From positions 14,310,501 through 14,374,500 of the forward strand of contig NC_063275.1 of assembly GCF_910591885.1 (NCBI RefSeq): a DNA stretch of 64,000 bases. Reading direction: 5' to 3'. Positions within the stretch are counted from its first letter, which is position 1. Every line of letters starts with the position of its first letter. Made by a program: the position numbers and the translations under genes. This document shows, in pieces, positions 50,498 to 63,316 of this stretch. Under the pieces are notes generated by a model. That model had not been told where the DNA came from, did no database searches, and worked only from the letters and a program-made list of their open reading frames with translations. Source of the stretch: Bombus terrestris. Taxonomy: Eukaryota > Arthropoda > Insecta > Hymenoptera > Apidae.

Positions 50498-53400
50498 AAT
50501 TTTGTTTCGGCTTGATACACGCTGAAACTCGTCGTTGGAAACTTATACTTTTGAATCGGGCGCGATTCAGCCCGATATCGGTTATAAAGCCTCCACCGGC
50601 GTTCGTTGTCGAGGATTTCGTTTTCCCCAGAATATTTCGCGACTGTAAAGGGCACGTGAAACATCGATATGTTAAAAAAATGGAGGAATAGGAACAAAAA
50701 AAAATTTCGGCAAAAAAGGAAATCTCAGCGGCGACAATGGCGGACATTCCGCGTAGAAAATAAAAGGTAAATTGTGTTTTTCGGCGAGCGGCTTTCGTTG
50801 TCTGAAATAAAACGTTCCCCATCCGTGAAACACCTTTGTGTATCTAAATTCGTTGGGACAAAGATCGTGACGGCTTTTGTACGAGTTACGCAGGTTTCGA
50901 ACGAGATACGCGTGCATGCTGGAACGTTGCGTTAGAACGAATTTAATAAATGAAAAGCACGCTGGGTATTCAGTGGACTTAATATCGTAATTAAATGCTC
51001 GCGTTATACAGCACGTCGGAAGTATTCAATAACCTGGTAAACGATGGAGTTACGAGGTCATCCTTCGAGCATCAAGCCGAAACCTTTCGATACCTGTAAT
51101 GTCTAACGTTACTTTCGACACGATCGATAATATTTCGATAATCCTAACTGTAATAGACAAAAGAGATGTCACGAAGTGTCGTTGCGTAAGCATCCAGAGA
51201 CTTTGATCAATTTGTCCGGATTTGGTCAATTCGACCAATTCAACGTATGAATTAATAGTTAGGATAAGTTGGTCGACTTGTAGGAAATTGAAGTAAATTG
51301 TCTATAAATCGATAATTAGAAGAAGCCGTCGTTACTCTTCTATGGAATCAGTATACTATAGATTTATGTTACTTATTAGAAAGTATAGCAGCAATATATT
51401 TTAGTACATACATTGGTGCACACGCTTACTATGGAGATACCACCGCTGTATTCAAGAGTTTGTCAAGCAACAAAATGCTTCCACGAAGTTTGGCAATTAC
51501 AAACGTTTTATCGCTTAGAAGTTTTATTATTGTATATTAGCCTCATAATAATATTCTATGTAATATTGTGAAGAATAAAATGATCGGTGTTCGATTTATT
51601 CGTCATTTTTTAATCAAGATACCTTTTGCCGAAAATAAACGAACGTTCGGATGCTTTTAAATGGTAAAGTATATCCTTCGTCCATAATAATAAATTTCCG
51701 GATGACAATCGAGAATTTCTGACAACAAACCCTTATCGATACCCCTTTAAGTATGCAAATACCGAAGGTACAGTGACAGCGTGGTATAGTATAGCGAACT
51801 CCATTAAGGAAAAATGAAATTCAGCCGTCTAGGGCGCATCGAATATTCCATTCGAGATTTACCAGTGTTTGCGAAGTGAAATTGCCGCGGCACAGAGCTC
51901 TCCGGCGGCGCACATGCATAATGAAAGCTTCTGTAAACTAAAGCGGGGACAAAGTTTCGGTTCGTCATATATCAGAAACGACAATCCGCAAAAGTCATCC
52001 CTGTGACTCGACCGGAAACTCTTTCGTCGTACGATGCTCATACGTCGCCGAGAGATACGTGATTCACCTTTTGTGAGACAACAACTTACTGCAACAACTT
52101 CGGACTCGTTGTACCGACTTAAACTCTCCGCTATCGTGCAAAACCTAAATTCAATACCGATGAGCAAAGTTTTCCACGAGGGTAAGAACAGGACAGAGGA
52201 TGGTCGTGCTAGGTCAGTAACGACGTCAGACGAGATTCTTTGTTCTAGCGATGGCACGCTACAACCGTCTACGAAAATAGCAACGGTTTCTCGCGGTTTC
52301 GTTTACGGTAGAACTCTGTTTATCTGAGTAACAATAAAAATAATAGTCAGAGAAGAAAATTGGTGAACTTTTACTATTAAATGAAATCCAATTATAAATA
52401 CAATATAAACTGTTTGTCTCCCGATATGTTGAGATAAATGGTGCTCATAATTATATGAATTATACGAACTCCTATTAAGAAGTTTACCAATTTTCCTCTT
52501 TACCTATTATTTTTCGTTAACTTAATAGCAGCTCGCGTTTGGATAAGTAAATTCAACTAACGAAAGTTTCCATTTAGTAATGCTCAGTTAAACGGGCATT
52601 AACTAAAATTCCAATAATTGGAGTTTAGATAAATGGAGATCTGTTGTACATTAAACGAGCATTCACATCAAGAGTACAACGAAAAGAGTAGAAACTAAAG
52701 AAACAAAAAGCACATTGTACGTGCGGTGATTCACCAAGAGAAGATCGTATCACTTTGTTCCGAAAACTTTGCAACCTTTAGAAAGAAACCTTAATCGTCG
52801 TAGAAAAGAGGGAGGGGGCGGAACGATAACGCTTTTACCGGCTTACCTTCGCGGCCGGTAAACGTTGATTCCGATCCAACATTTAACAGACAAACTTCTC
52901 GAACGAAACGAAATCCCGATAAAATCGGGTTCGCTTTAAATCCGATTTCCAACGTGCACGCGAATTTACGAGAAACGACGAGCGAAGGTGGGCTGGCTGA
53001 GAAAACGCAGCGCTTTCTCGCGAAAATATGCACGGAAGGGAGAAAGATCCCGAGTTGAAGAACTCGCGGAGGAGAGACTTTCTGCTGGAACTCGATAAGG
53101 CAGACACGCCGCGTCACCGATGATTGCAAATAGAATTTCACGTTATCGCTAACGAGAATTTCGTCTCGGTTGCTCACGGTTTCACAGGGGACCGGAAGGG
53201 GAATAAAGAGAAGCGCGGAATGTTCGATACGTGGGTTCGATACTCGCCTCGGTCCCGATGAATCGAAACTGAAAATCGAGCGGTACGTGCATACGCCGCG
53301 CTAGGCGTGAGATACGCACGAACACAGTAGAATAAGGATGCACGTACGCGGCCATGTACGAAGCTTGAGGTCGTGTTCACACGCTTCTCGCGGAACGCGG

Positions 53401-54767
53401 AAGCAACCAAATAGATTTTCGTTATCGGCTGCGTCTTTCTACGCTTCGCTCGCCGCGGAATAATACCGAAGCCCCAGGCAGATCGACCGACGAAACTCCT
53501 TCATAGAAATTCGATACCTTGATACGGTTTTCGCTCGTTACTTTAAATCAGAAAATATCACCGGCTCACAAAGCGACCGTGTCATTTTTCCCTCTTCTAT
53601 TTCCGCCGCCAGTCGCTGTCGACTGCATTCGCATTCACGCGAATCGTGTTTCACGTTTGACGCACACGATCCTTCTGTTTTGCTCCGTTTTGATGAAAAA
53701 ATAAATGCCCCCCTCCCAGCCCGATGTTCTGGAGAAAAGTTGGTTCCTGCTCTGTCGGACTCGCGATTCTGTGTATACATATATATCGCGTCTTTCTCGA
53801 TGAAACTATGTGGAGTACTGGTCGACTATTTTTATAGCGATTTGGGAATGTTTTACTTACATAGCGATGTGATGTTCACGCATAGAGTAGCTGGATTATA
53901 ATCTAGCTTATGTTAGTGTTGCATTACAATTGCATGTAGTGGGAGAAAGAAAAAATTGATCTTGATTGGATAATAAAAATTGGCAAGGGATATGAGAAAA
54001 TGACTTTGTTGGATATAACTTAAGGGTGACCGATGGGTTAATTACGATGGATACTTTTGATTATTTTAGGAGTTAATGACAGTCTACTGTCTACTTTTGC
54101 TGTATAATCAAACATGTTCTTAAATCTGGCTTGATGTTTAGATACGATTTCCTTGTTGAAAATGCACAAATTCGTGTTCCAAAGTTAAGTTGAAACATAG
54201 TCGGATGTCATACACGAGCACACGTATTAACGAAAATGTAATCTTGATATCCAACGCTACATTCAATTTCACGGTATACGAAATTGTTATGGCAATAAAA
54301 CAAATAAACCGCAATTTAAAATCATGCAAAATAACGCGATCTCGCGTCTGTATTCAAAAACAATCGGGACGCGGAACCCGTAACAATGTGTGAATCAATT
54401 TCTCGATTGCATTTCATGGATACGATGTTTGTAATCTTGTAACGCCCGGAAATGTTGCATACCGTTCGTGTAAAACAAAAATGATTCATCTCATTATGAT
54501 TATTGAAAAAGCTGATTTATAACCTGCCAGCTGTACGCGTTATTTTATCTTATTAAATACAACATGATTTATTTGATACCATGTTGGAATATAATATTTT
54601 GTAAAGAAGAGAGCATGTGTACGTGGATATCAAAAATATAGATCTCCATTAGAAAACTAAAATATACGTATAATTTTCATATTGCTTCCTAAAGTTATTT
54701 CTTAAATAAAACAAATTTCAGCACAATTCCATTTATCTGCCTTTCAAACATTTTTCCATATTCTGTA

Positions 54768-55001
54768 TACAATAGCTATAAGAAGTATTGAAACACCATT
54801 GTATAATTATGAAAATAGCATTTACACAGTAATTAATGAAATCCAAATATGTTAAATTTCGTAACGTAATATATTTTCATACGTATTTTCATACGGCTTC
54901 AAAAATGTGATCCTATGAAGATGAATCGTATGGAACTTGATAAAAAAAAGCACTTCATTTGAAAATAGGGTTGCATCGTAATACTTTTTATGACCACTTT
55001 A
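54768..55001. mobile_element. Possible small Tc1/mariner-type MITE
   Basis: The left end TACAATAGCTATAAGAAGTA and the reverse complement of the right end, TAAAGTGGTCATAAAAAGTA, share the TATAAGAAGTATT / CATAAAAAGTATT core. That is the style of Tc1-like terminal inverted repeats next to a TA dinucleotide. The first 100 bases also align with the piece at 42208-42306. No transposase is present; at about 234 bp this would be a non-autonomous copy. The inverted repeats are imperfect and the right boundary is approximate. Confidence 0.4.
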
Positions 55002-58000
55002 TTTCTTAAGTCAAAGCTAAAAATAGCTGAAACTCGGAATATTTCTTCGTACGACTTTGCAACAGATAATAAGATAAAACTTATCAAACAATGTTTAAAA
55101 GTATGAAACTCTACTGCACAACTCGTGATCCGCAGACACATGATCGCTACCAAACAGTCTGCATCGCGATTCCAACATCGGAGAAACAATCTTTAAAGAC
55201 GATCCACGCATTGGCGAGGCGCCGTTCGTGCATTATACTTGCAGAAGTATCCCGTAAACGTTGAATAGTCGACTTTCTTCTTTCAATCGCGGAAGAATCT
55301 CGGGGGAAGAACGCGGACATCGGCAGCGCGATTTACGATAAGTATCGATATTCAATAACGGGCCAGTTGTCGTCTACGAACGACAGTGACCTTAAATAAA
55401 ACTAAAAGCATGTGGGCGTACTAGCACGGTCTTTGTACGAAGTTTATGCACGGGGTGATCATAAAGTTTGTAAGCCTAGGGCGGCACGTGATCGCATTTC
55501 TTCCGGCAAACGCGAATTTCCTGCTCCTCCTCGGCTGATTTTCAATTCTAATCCGCCGTCTGAAAGAACGAACATTCGCATGCCGACGATAAAGTTGCCT
55601 CTGATACTATTCATTCAGGAATTGTTAAAGATACCGAAATTCGAAGGATGAAACGCGCTCGTTTCGTTCGTGAGATAGTGGGTTTCCGTCAAAGCGACTC
55701 GGATATCGACTCGATAAAATTTTCTATGAAGTTCAGTGCTACGAAATCAAACTTCGTGTCGATAGTGCAGCTTGTTGTCCAGCTGTACGTCAATATTTGA
55801 GGCCCGTGAAACTGGATAGGGATGTGGGCAAAGATTGTCGCATGAATATGTATCACGTGTAGTGTCGTTCTTGTGCTTCCAATTCAAATGTTTCGAACAA
55901 TTTTTCATCGTACATGAAACATTGACATTTTTTCCGAAACAAATTGTTACATCCGATTTCAATCTTCGTTCGATTTGTTAAATTTAACGATAAATTTTGG
56001 AAGACAATTGTAATTGATGTAAATTTTAAATGCATATACGATTTACTTTCTATTTAGCACCTGTCACCAGGAAGGTTGTGGCTACACAGCGTGTTCTGAT
56101 GAATGTAGCATGTGAAAAGCCAGATGCACAAGAATCTATATACATATGTGTGTAGATACATGTTTGATTGCTCTAGCGTGTTCATCGAAATGATAGTTCA
56201 TGAGATCGCGCGACGATCGTAGTAGCACCATTATCGAAGCTCAAGAACGTGGATTTTTTCTAAATACAACTTTTCCAAAAAAGAAGAAAAAAAAACATAA
56301 GAAATTCCAAAGAACCGTCTCAAAATTCCACTTTCAATTTCCGTACCCCATGTCGGCCCTTTACATGGATAAAAATAAGAAAAAGACTGTCTAAGGAATG
56401 AATAGAATTCCCCAAGGATTTTCCACTGTCGAGCGTCATGGTTCGACGGAGACACGTGAAAAATCGTAAGACGTTTCACGTCGGCCGCGCAAAAAGCGCA
56501 AGCTAACTTATCGCAGACTCGCTATACCCCCGTGGTCGACGACCCAGTTACATCTTAACGAGTATGTTAATTTAACGAAGGCAGAACGTCGCTGTTAAAG
56601 CGCGATTGGATGTTATCTCGGTTGAAACGGCCGCTCTTACCGTCTCTTCGAAATGAATCATTCCGCGCGTCGAGTGGTTTTGCACGGTTTAAGAAAGAAA
56701 GAAGGATTCGTGTTCGATAGAACGAGTCGCCAGTCGGATTCCAACCGGAGGGAAACAAAAGAAAAATCGAGAACGAGCCGTCGAGAATCACCGGCTTGCA
56801 GTCGATACGGCCTTCTGGACGAATCTTCAACACGTTTAACTATCGAGGATCGATTTTAGGACGATCAAGTACGATTATCCTCGAACGAAAGGGGAAATAA
56901 TTCGCAATTATTTGCAAACAATATTCCTTGTTTCAATTTGCGAGCGTCGTTGAACGCATAACCCCGATTTGGTGTCGAGGACCGTGCAATTACGATAAGA
57001 ATTTCACCGAGTTTTCGGAACGAATCAGCTCTGGGATAAAGGGAAGCTCTCGCTGCGTTGAAACCAGTCGTCTCGGATGTAGAGAGCCAGGAAACAAAGA
57101 GGTTTCAACGGGATAAGCGGGCCGATGGGGCCGATGGCGGGTGGCTTCCATGGATAAAGCACATTCAAGGGTCGACCGATTTAATGGTTGCCGATTGATC
57201 ACCCAGACATAAAGCTTCCACGGTTTACTTTTATGGAATGTTAAGACGGGTTATTTCGATCGTAAAACTGCTATTATGCATAAGTTAGCAAGTCATCCGA
57301 TTCGTCGAATAGTCAGACATTTCTAGTCGACAGGTCCGGATAACATTTCTTAAAATAAGTAGAAAACGGAGTAGATTTCGGAAAGGAATTTTCCGCGGTG
57401 TTACGTTGCGTGACTATCTCGTTCTAGTTTCGTTAGGTATAAAATTTTCAATCTGCAGGTACTTTTAAAAGCCGCATTAAAGAATCAGCAGGACAAACTT
57501 GCAGGGTTGGAATTCAAATTTTACAGGCGGCTATAAACCCTGACGCTAAGAAATTTCCAACTGTTTCGTCTATCTCCGTCGAGCTCAGTCCCATCCTGTT
57601 TCATTAATACTCGTAAAAATCACGAAACTATACAGTTGACTTTAACGCTTACAGAAATCGTCGTGTACGCGCTAGTCGATAAATTTTCGTCCTTTCGCTC
57701 GAAACTTCCTATTATCATATACCATTGCAAGAAGCTCTTATGGTATAGCCATTTAGGAAGGTCGATAACCATACGCTTCCAAAATCTCTTTCCCAAATAG
57801 TGCTCACTCTCGGGCCAGCACCGACGGCCCCCTAAATCGCGTTCAACGACCGCGAATGAACCGGTATTTCGAACGGGCGAGCGCTGTTTCACACATCTGC
57901 CACGTAAATTTCGTTTATCGAAACAATTCGCCGATCTTGGCCCCGAAATCCCTGGAACCGCACCGGTCAGCCGTTCGAGGCTTCGCTCGAGTTCGAAGCC

Positions 58001-61000
58001 AGAGAAAATCCGACGGTGGTTTACATCGATACACAGCCACAGTCCACGCGGCTGGCCAAGATTTATGCGACCGTGTAACGTCGTCACGCGAACAGTCACG
58101 ATTGGGGGTGTAAGAGACTGTTAGGGGGAGACGGTTCCTTCGGGCATAATATGACGTATCAAGACTCGTCGTGCCACGCGGGACCACGGTACGTACCTGG
58201 CGATACGAAACGTAGAAAAATAAAAAATAAGAGGAGACTACGACAGACAAGGAAGAGGGGGATGTAAGGAAGGGGGATACGCCGTGGCGAATGGCGAAGG
58301 ACGGAGGGTGTAGTTGTCGGTTCATAAATCACTAGAACGAGAGAGGGACCAGAGCCAGCGGGGTTTTCGAATCGTAACAAAGTGGAAGATAGCCCCGGTT
58401 GGAAGGTCGGGAGAATATGGCCACCATTTTTCGTTGGCTTCGACCGCTGAAAGCGCACGTAACGCCGTAGGACGTTTTATGTCTGCGTGATTCCGCCTTT
58501 TCACCCCGTGCTCCCTCTGTCGAAGATTTTGGCCTGTCATGCTTGGCTCCCACCTCCCTTTTTTCCTTTCTACTTGGTTCTCAGTCTGCTTTTTTTCTTT
58601 TATTTCCTCCAACTCGTCATTCTGCTCTTTCTCTCTATCATTGGCGTTTTTACCGTAGCTTTCTCCCACTTGGCTTCGACTCGCCTTTCGAGACTCTTCC
58701 TTCGTGCGGCCCTCCGTCTCGTGCCAGTTCTAAAACGATACGAACGGTCACTAGCTCGGCCACGAAAACGAAAACTTTTTCCCTAGCACGTACAGATGCT
58801 CATCCACTCCCGTGAGCCATTATCGATCTTCGTTTTTTCCCAATGAACGAGTGTCCTCGCGATGTAACCCTGTTAGCCTTCTTGTATCCCGTTCTCCGAG
58901 TTTACTTCACGTGATTCTGCCCCAACGATTCGCACGCTCTTTCTGGGAGTGGTATCAAGGAAATCTTGGCAGGTTTCCTGGTTTAGCTTGATGACTGTTC
59001 TAATCGTGATCGAGGATGACTATCCTTTCTTCCTGGCATTTACAATTTGTAATAAGAAATTCTATAAGAAATATATTTCTTTTTTTATATAAAAATTAAA
59101 TTACAATATTAATATTAGACGATAACGAACGTATAGAACATTAAGATTATGTCGACCTAATTTCACCCAAGTATAATTTCCACGTTAAGAGTTATTAAAA
59201 TGTGATTCTCACCATATTCATAAGAAAATTCATTGATTGCAATTTGAAAAGTAAAATGAAGGTAATGAATATTTAAAGAAACGCATAAATAGGTAAATAA
59301 CACGTGACACCAGTGTAGTATTAGCGGCTATTTAACGTCACTGCGGCATTACCGGCCATTATAGCGTTAAATTTGAGCTTTCAAGAATAACAATGACATT
59401 TCGTTCACATATCACTTTGAGAGTTTTGACATTCGGGAACTGGTGGAAGGTCGAGGATTAAAAAACACAATGTTCGAATTAATTTTAGAGGACAGCGTTT
59501 TGTCTTCGTTGACAGAGGAATTCCACTCGATACATTGTGTGGAAATAGGCGAAACCAGAGTGGCCACGACAGGACAGTATAAAATGGTTTACACAGCGAG
59601 TGGACGACAAATACGTTTCTTTTTCGCGCTTCCTTTCGATAAACATTTTTTTAGCCGATTACAAAAACCGTCGCTTCCCACGCTAGCCGGACCTTTGTGC
59701 GGTAACAATACGATGGAAATGCAGTGCATATTTCACGCTGGAAAATCGAGAACGCCCGGCACAAAGCCGGATATAGGTCAGAGTTGTAACGCTCGAACGA
59801 AACGCGACATTGTTTGTTACGGAAGACAAAAGCCAGGTTTGCGCCCAGCGGTGGGCTGCTTAAAGTTTCAGAACCTCCCGCAAAAATTGTGTTGTTCCTT
59901 CGAGAAATTGAGTAGATTGCTTTTCCTGAATTTCTAACAAACGACGACGTTTGTAATACAAACAACGTATAAAAGCTACGATGTTTCTATCTCAAACAAT
60001 TCGGAACGACGCTTTTGTATGTAACACGTATACTTAAGGTGAAAATATGAATTTTTTATAAAACTCATAAACGTTAATAAGCAAGTAATCATTCCTTGTA
60101 GCCATTTTTTCACAACAAAGTAATAGCAATAGAGGCACGAAGAAATAATACGACGACATGTAGCTATTAACGTAATAAAGCTACTCCCAGGAGGAAACTT
60201 CGTAAATTATGGGGTAATAACTGGCATTAATCTAACACGTAAAATCAGATGAACTTATTCGCCATCGAAAACGCAGTCGTACCGATAAATTAACTCGTGA
60301 GTCAAAGGTATCCTGCAACGCGGTTGATCTTACACCGCAATACACGGTTGAACCTCCTAATGGAAACGTATCTTCCATCTATAATTATAATCGTACGTTA
60401 GCGTGGCACGTTCGAGCTTATCGTCAATCTCGGCGAGATAACGCGCGTGTATCGCGATAAACGTAAGCAGGCACAGTCACCGAACCCTTACTCACAGCAG
60501 TGGATATCGTGTCGTTTCGAATTTCCAGCTTTCATCCCCCACGATGGCAAAATCTTCCACGAGTTTCCCTGTTCTTCCCTCTCTTCAGAGCAGTTGTTCA
60601 ACCAACGAATATACGGAAACTCAAATTGAATCTTGATTCCGAGAATTCCACGCGAAGATTAACGGAATGACGCGGTACAAACAGAAGCGAATTAGAGCTC
60701 CACGATTGCGGTCTAATTAGTGGCCACTACTGGCTAATTCGTCGTCGCACGAAGTCACGGTTGGAGAGAGGTGAAAATCGAAACGGGGACAATGTATCGA
60801 GAGAACGACGATTGCTCACACTTCTCCTCTTTCTCTTTGTCTCTCTTTCACTGTCCGACGAATTGTATTTAGGGCGAGATCTTACCAGACAGCTGGTCGT
60901 AGACGAAACGTGGTGGTGAAAAATTAGCCAGGCCCAGGGGCGTTGTACCCCTTTTGCTAAGAGGAGCAACGCCTCGCCCTAATACAGATTTATTGCCGCC

Positions 61001-63213
61001 TAAGAGCCCGAGCTGGCCGTCCTAATACAGGTATTATGCTGACGCAGGAACGAGGAATTTACACGAAATTGGAGGTAATTTGTAGGGGTCGAGTTCACCC
61101 TACCCAGCTCCTCCCCCTGCGCCCCTACAACACCCAACTCGTTCCCTCGATTCTATCCTCCGTTACATCGAACCGGGCTCGTGCCTGCTTCTATGCACCT
61201 GCAAACTCGCTTGAAACGACCGAACTATTGCCCTCTCTGCCTGTACACGGATCCTAAACGAGTTCATCGAGTACATAAGTTGCTTTCTGTCTTACTTAAC
61301 TCTGTGAGATAACGCCGAAATCGGAAAGAAAGAAATATTATTGTACAAGAGGGCTGCGATTTACTTAATTGGGCACTGTTTCATTTTTTCTGTAAATGCA
61401 TGCCGTATTTTGTGTCACGAAGTTTATATTTTTGTTTGAAAATTTATAATTGGTTTAATAATCTGACTTGTAACTTTTATTTATTCTGATAAAATTAGAA
61501 ATCTTTTAGAAATATGTATATTATAGGTTAAAAAAAGTTTCTGTATCTTTCTGAATAATGTATCTTAGCGTAATTACAATTACAATTGCAGATAATGTAC
61601 TACTAAATCGTCCTCAACTTTAACGGCGAACGATTTAAACGCTTGAAAAGAATCATCGACGTTAAAGACTCTATTTCGGTTCCAAATCGAACCGTTAATA
61701 AAGCGAATAAAGAGCAAAGAATAGAGCGAAATCGCGCCTCTCTCAATATTATTTCTAACGTCACGAAACGGAGCATGTCGAGGCGCATTATTAACAGACA
61801 TGGGTCGGTGATATCCGCGGTGCGTTTCTAGCGACCCTCATAAATTGCCTCGGTTCGTAAATGTGCCGAATCGATTTGGCTGTCAGCCGTCCGACGCTCG
61901 CAACGAATCAGGATCGTAATATCGCTGGTAAAAATGTCAGGAAGACGATTCCTCTTTTTGACAAACGATAGACACTCGGCTTCCGAGTGTATCAAGGTTA
62001 ATCTGACCTCGCGATTTTTCTTCCAACGAAGTTACTCGCGACTTCCATACCGTGAAAAAGGATCGATTCGAACCTATCCTTTCGCTCGAACACTTTCCCT
62101 CGTTTTTCTTTTTTCTTGCCCGTTTTTTCCTTTCCTATCGATTAGCGATTAATTGGATATTTACAGTTTATTAGCTATGTTCTCGCATCTCGTTATCTGA
62201 TACTCGTTCTGGCTCTCGATAACAGGATTTTATAAGCGTACTTTGCAGGCCATGTGCTATTTAACATTTTAATGCCAGCCGAGCCAAGGCACGGGATGCT
62301 TCTAGCTGCCCCGGGCAGCCTAGAGATTTTAATCTCGCCGTTGTAATAAGAAATAAAACCGAGCAGCCTAGTGGACTCGCTAAATACCAGCCGGCAGCCG
62401 CGTTGTTGAAACGTTCGTGCGCGTCACGCGATCCAGAATGCGAAACAGAAAGAATCTGGACGCAATTAGAGGGCTTAACCTCCGAGCCGCAGACGTCGAA
62501 TTATCGAGCTTAATCATTCCAACGTTCGAGATTTATATCCACCGCGTCGGAAACGACCCGCTGCGTTTACATACTCGACCGAGTTAAACGCTCACCGCTA
62601 TCCAACACACGTTATGTATGTATTGCAGCGTGTTGAGCAAACGTATCGTTACATATTGCGAAAAGAAAAAAATGTTCTATCGTCGAGATAAGGTAGTTAG
62701 GTTAGTGTATCGCGAGAAGAAAAGAATCGTTACCTAATCCAACAACCGGGAAAAAAGAGGGATGAGAGTTGGGCAAAGTTGATTAAACCAACCAGTTGGC
62801 CGATGTTCAACGTAAGTACTTACTTCTTTAACTTCTGGCAAACCGATACTCCGTGTCTCTTTAACGGTCGAGAATTAAAAGCCGATTCTCTGATACAATC
62901 GTACAACTTTTTTAGGTTCGTTTCTTCTACTTCTTAATCTTGTATTATTTTCCTTTTTTCCCTTGCAAATCGTTAAGACGAATGGGAGAATAACTTTTGG
63001 TTAAAACGTCCGATAAAGAAAACCAATGTATTCGTCTGGTTTAACACCTTGTTTTAGTAAGGAATTTGAATTTCAAGCAACAGATCCTTCGTATCGATTA
63101 ATTGCAATCAAGCAGCATTCGCATGCATTCAACAAAGCCAGAAACTATAGCGCTAAATCAAAATGGCCGACTTAACTGCAGTCGAGCATTTCGCGATATC
63201 ATTGTTCACTTAC

Positions 63214-63316
63214 CTGGCATGTTTCGGGCCAAGACTGGGATCGTACATAGAACTGGCCGATATATCTTCATCGGGGATTTCGCCATTCTCCATGCCCAGT
63301 GCCGCGGTACATTGTC
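63214..63316 (-). CDS. Ddr: Ddr exon 1 in window: start of discoidin domain
   Basis: The 103-nt exon starts after acceptor TTTCAG and ends at donor GTAAGT (ACTTAC at 63208-63213 on the plus strand). It begins with the last two bases of a split codon, has 33 full codons and ends with two bases (AG) that join the first base of the next exon to make Arg. The peptide starts QCTAALGMENGEIPDEDISA and continues SSMYDPSLGPKHA. It aligns with human DDR2 from the first discoidin cysteine (Cys30) through LGMxxGxIPDEDIxASS. The cysteine in QCTA is the expected disulfide partner of the last cysteine in exon 3 (YGC). The position equivalent to DDR2 Trp52, a collagen contact, is Tyr here. The upstream exon carrying the signal peptide is not recognised; it must end in phase 1. 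Confidence 0.95.

Larger units (their letters stand above)
38184..63213 (-). other. Ddr: Ddr intron 1 (between exons 1 and 2)
   Basis: A 25,030-nt intron, GT-AG, phase 2, the largest in the window. AT-rich stretches alternate with GC-richer islands (about 39.8-40.5, 41.1-41.8, 44.0-45.1, 46.8-47.8, 48.1-48.8, 50.2-51.1, 51.8-52.3, 52.8-53.8, 56.5-58.9, 60.2-61.3 and 61.8-63.2 kb). The islands hold many short open frames on both strands, as expected from low stop-codon density, but none resembles a known protein. Features listed separately are microsatellites, homopolymers, two Tc1-like terminal pieces and a hairpin at 50.4 kb. Confidence 0.88.
3637..63316 (-). other. Ddr: Discoidin domain receptor tyrosine kinase gene, extracellular part (7 coding exons and their introns)
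   Basis: This is the span of seven minus-strand coding exons that read through in phase (intron phases 2, 0, 1, 1, 0, 1) and reproduce the order of domains in DDR receptors: discoidin domain, discoidin-like domain, stalk. Family knowledge: DDRs are single-pass membrane receptor tyrosine kinases that bind collagen through the N-terminal discoidin domain and signal through a C-terminal kinase. Landmarks seen in the translation include GAWCP, TRTQGR, GHGVEY, WRNRRG, VRFIPY, CIRVELYGC, GLGQL, GWRND, TFEFD and MLSEVIF, each with a clear counterpart in human DDR1/DDR2. The gene is incomplete here: the start codon and signal peptide should lie to the right of exon 1, and the transmembrane helix and kinase to the left of exon 7. 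Insects usually have a single gene of this type, so I use the fly name. The family call is very secure; the orthologue symbol is slightly less so. Confidence 0.95.

Noticed and set aside
57620..58099. 159-codon minus-strand frame
   Set aside because: No family resemblance; it overlaps frames on the other strand in a GC-rich island where stops are rare.
59443..59937. 164-codon plus-strand frame
   Set aside because: No recognisable domain, no splice context, and a long frame on the other strand; it fits chance in a GC-richer island.
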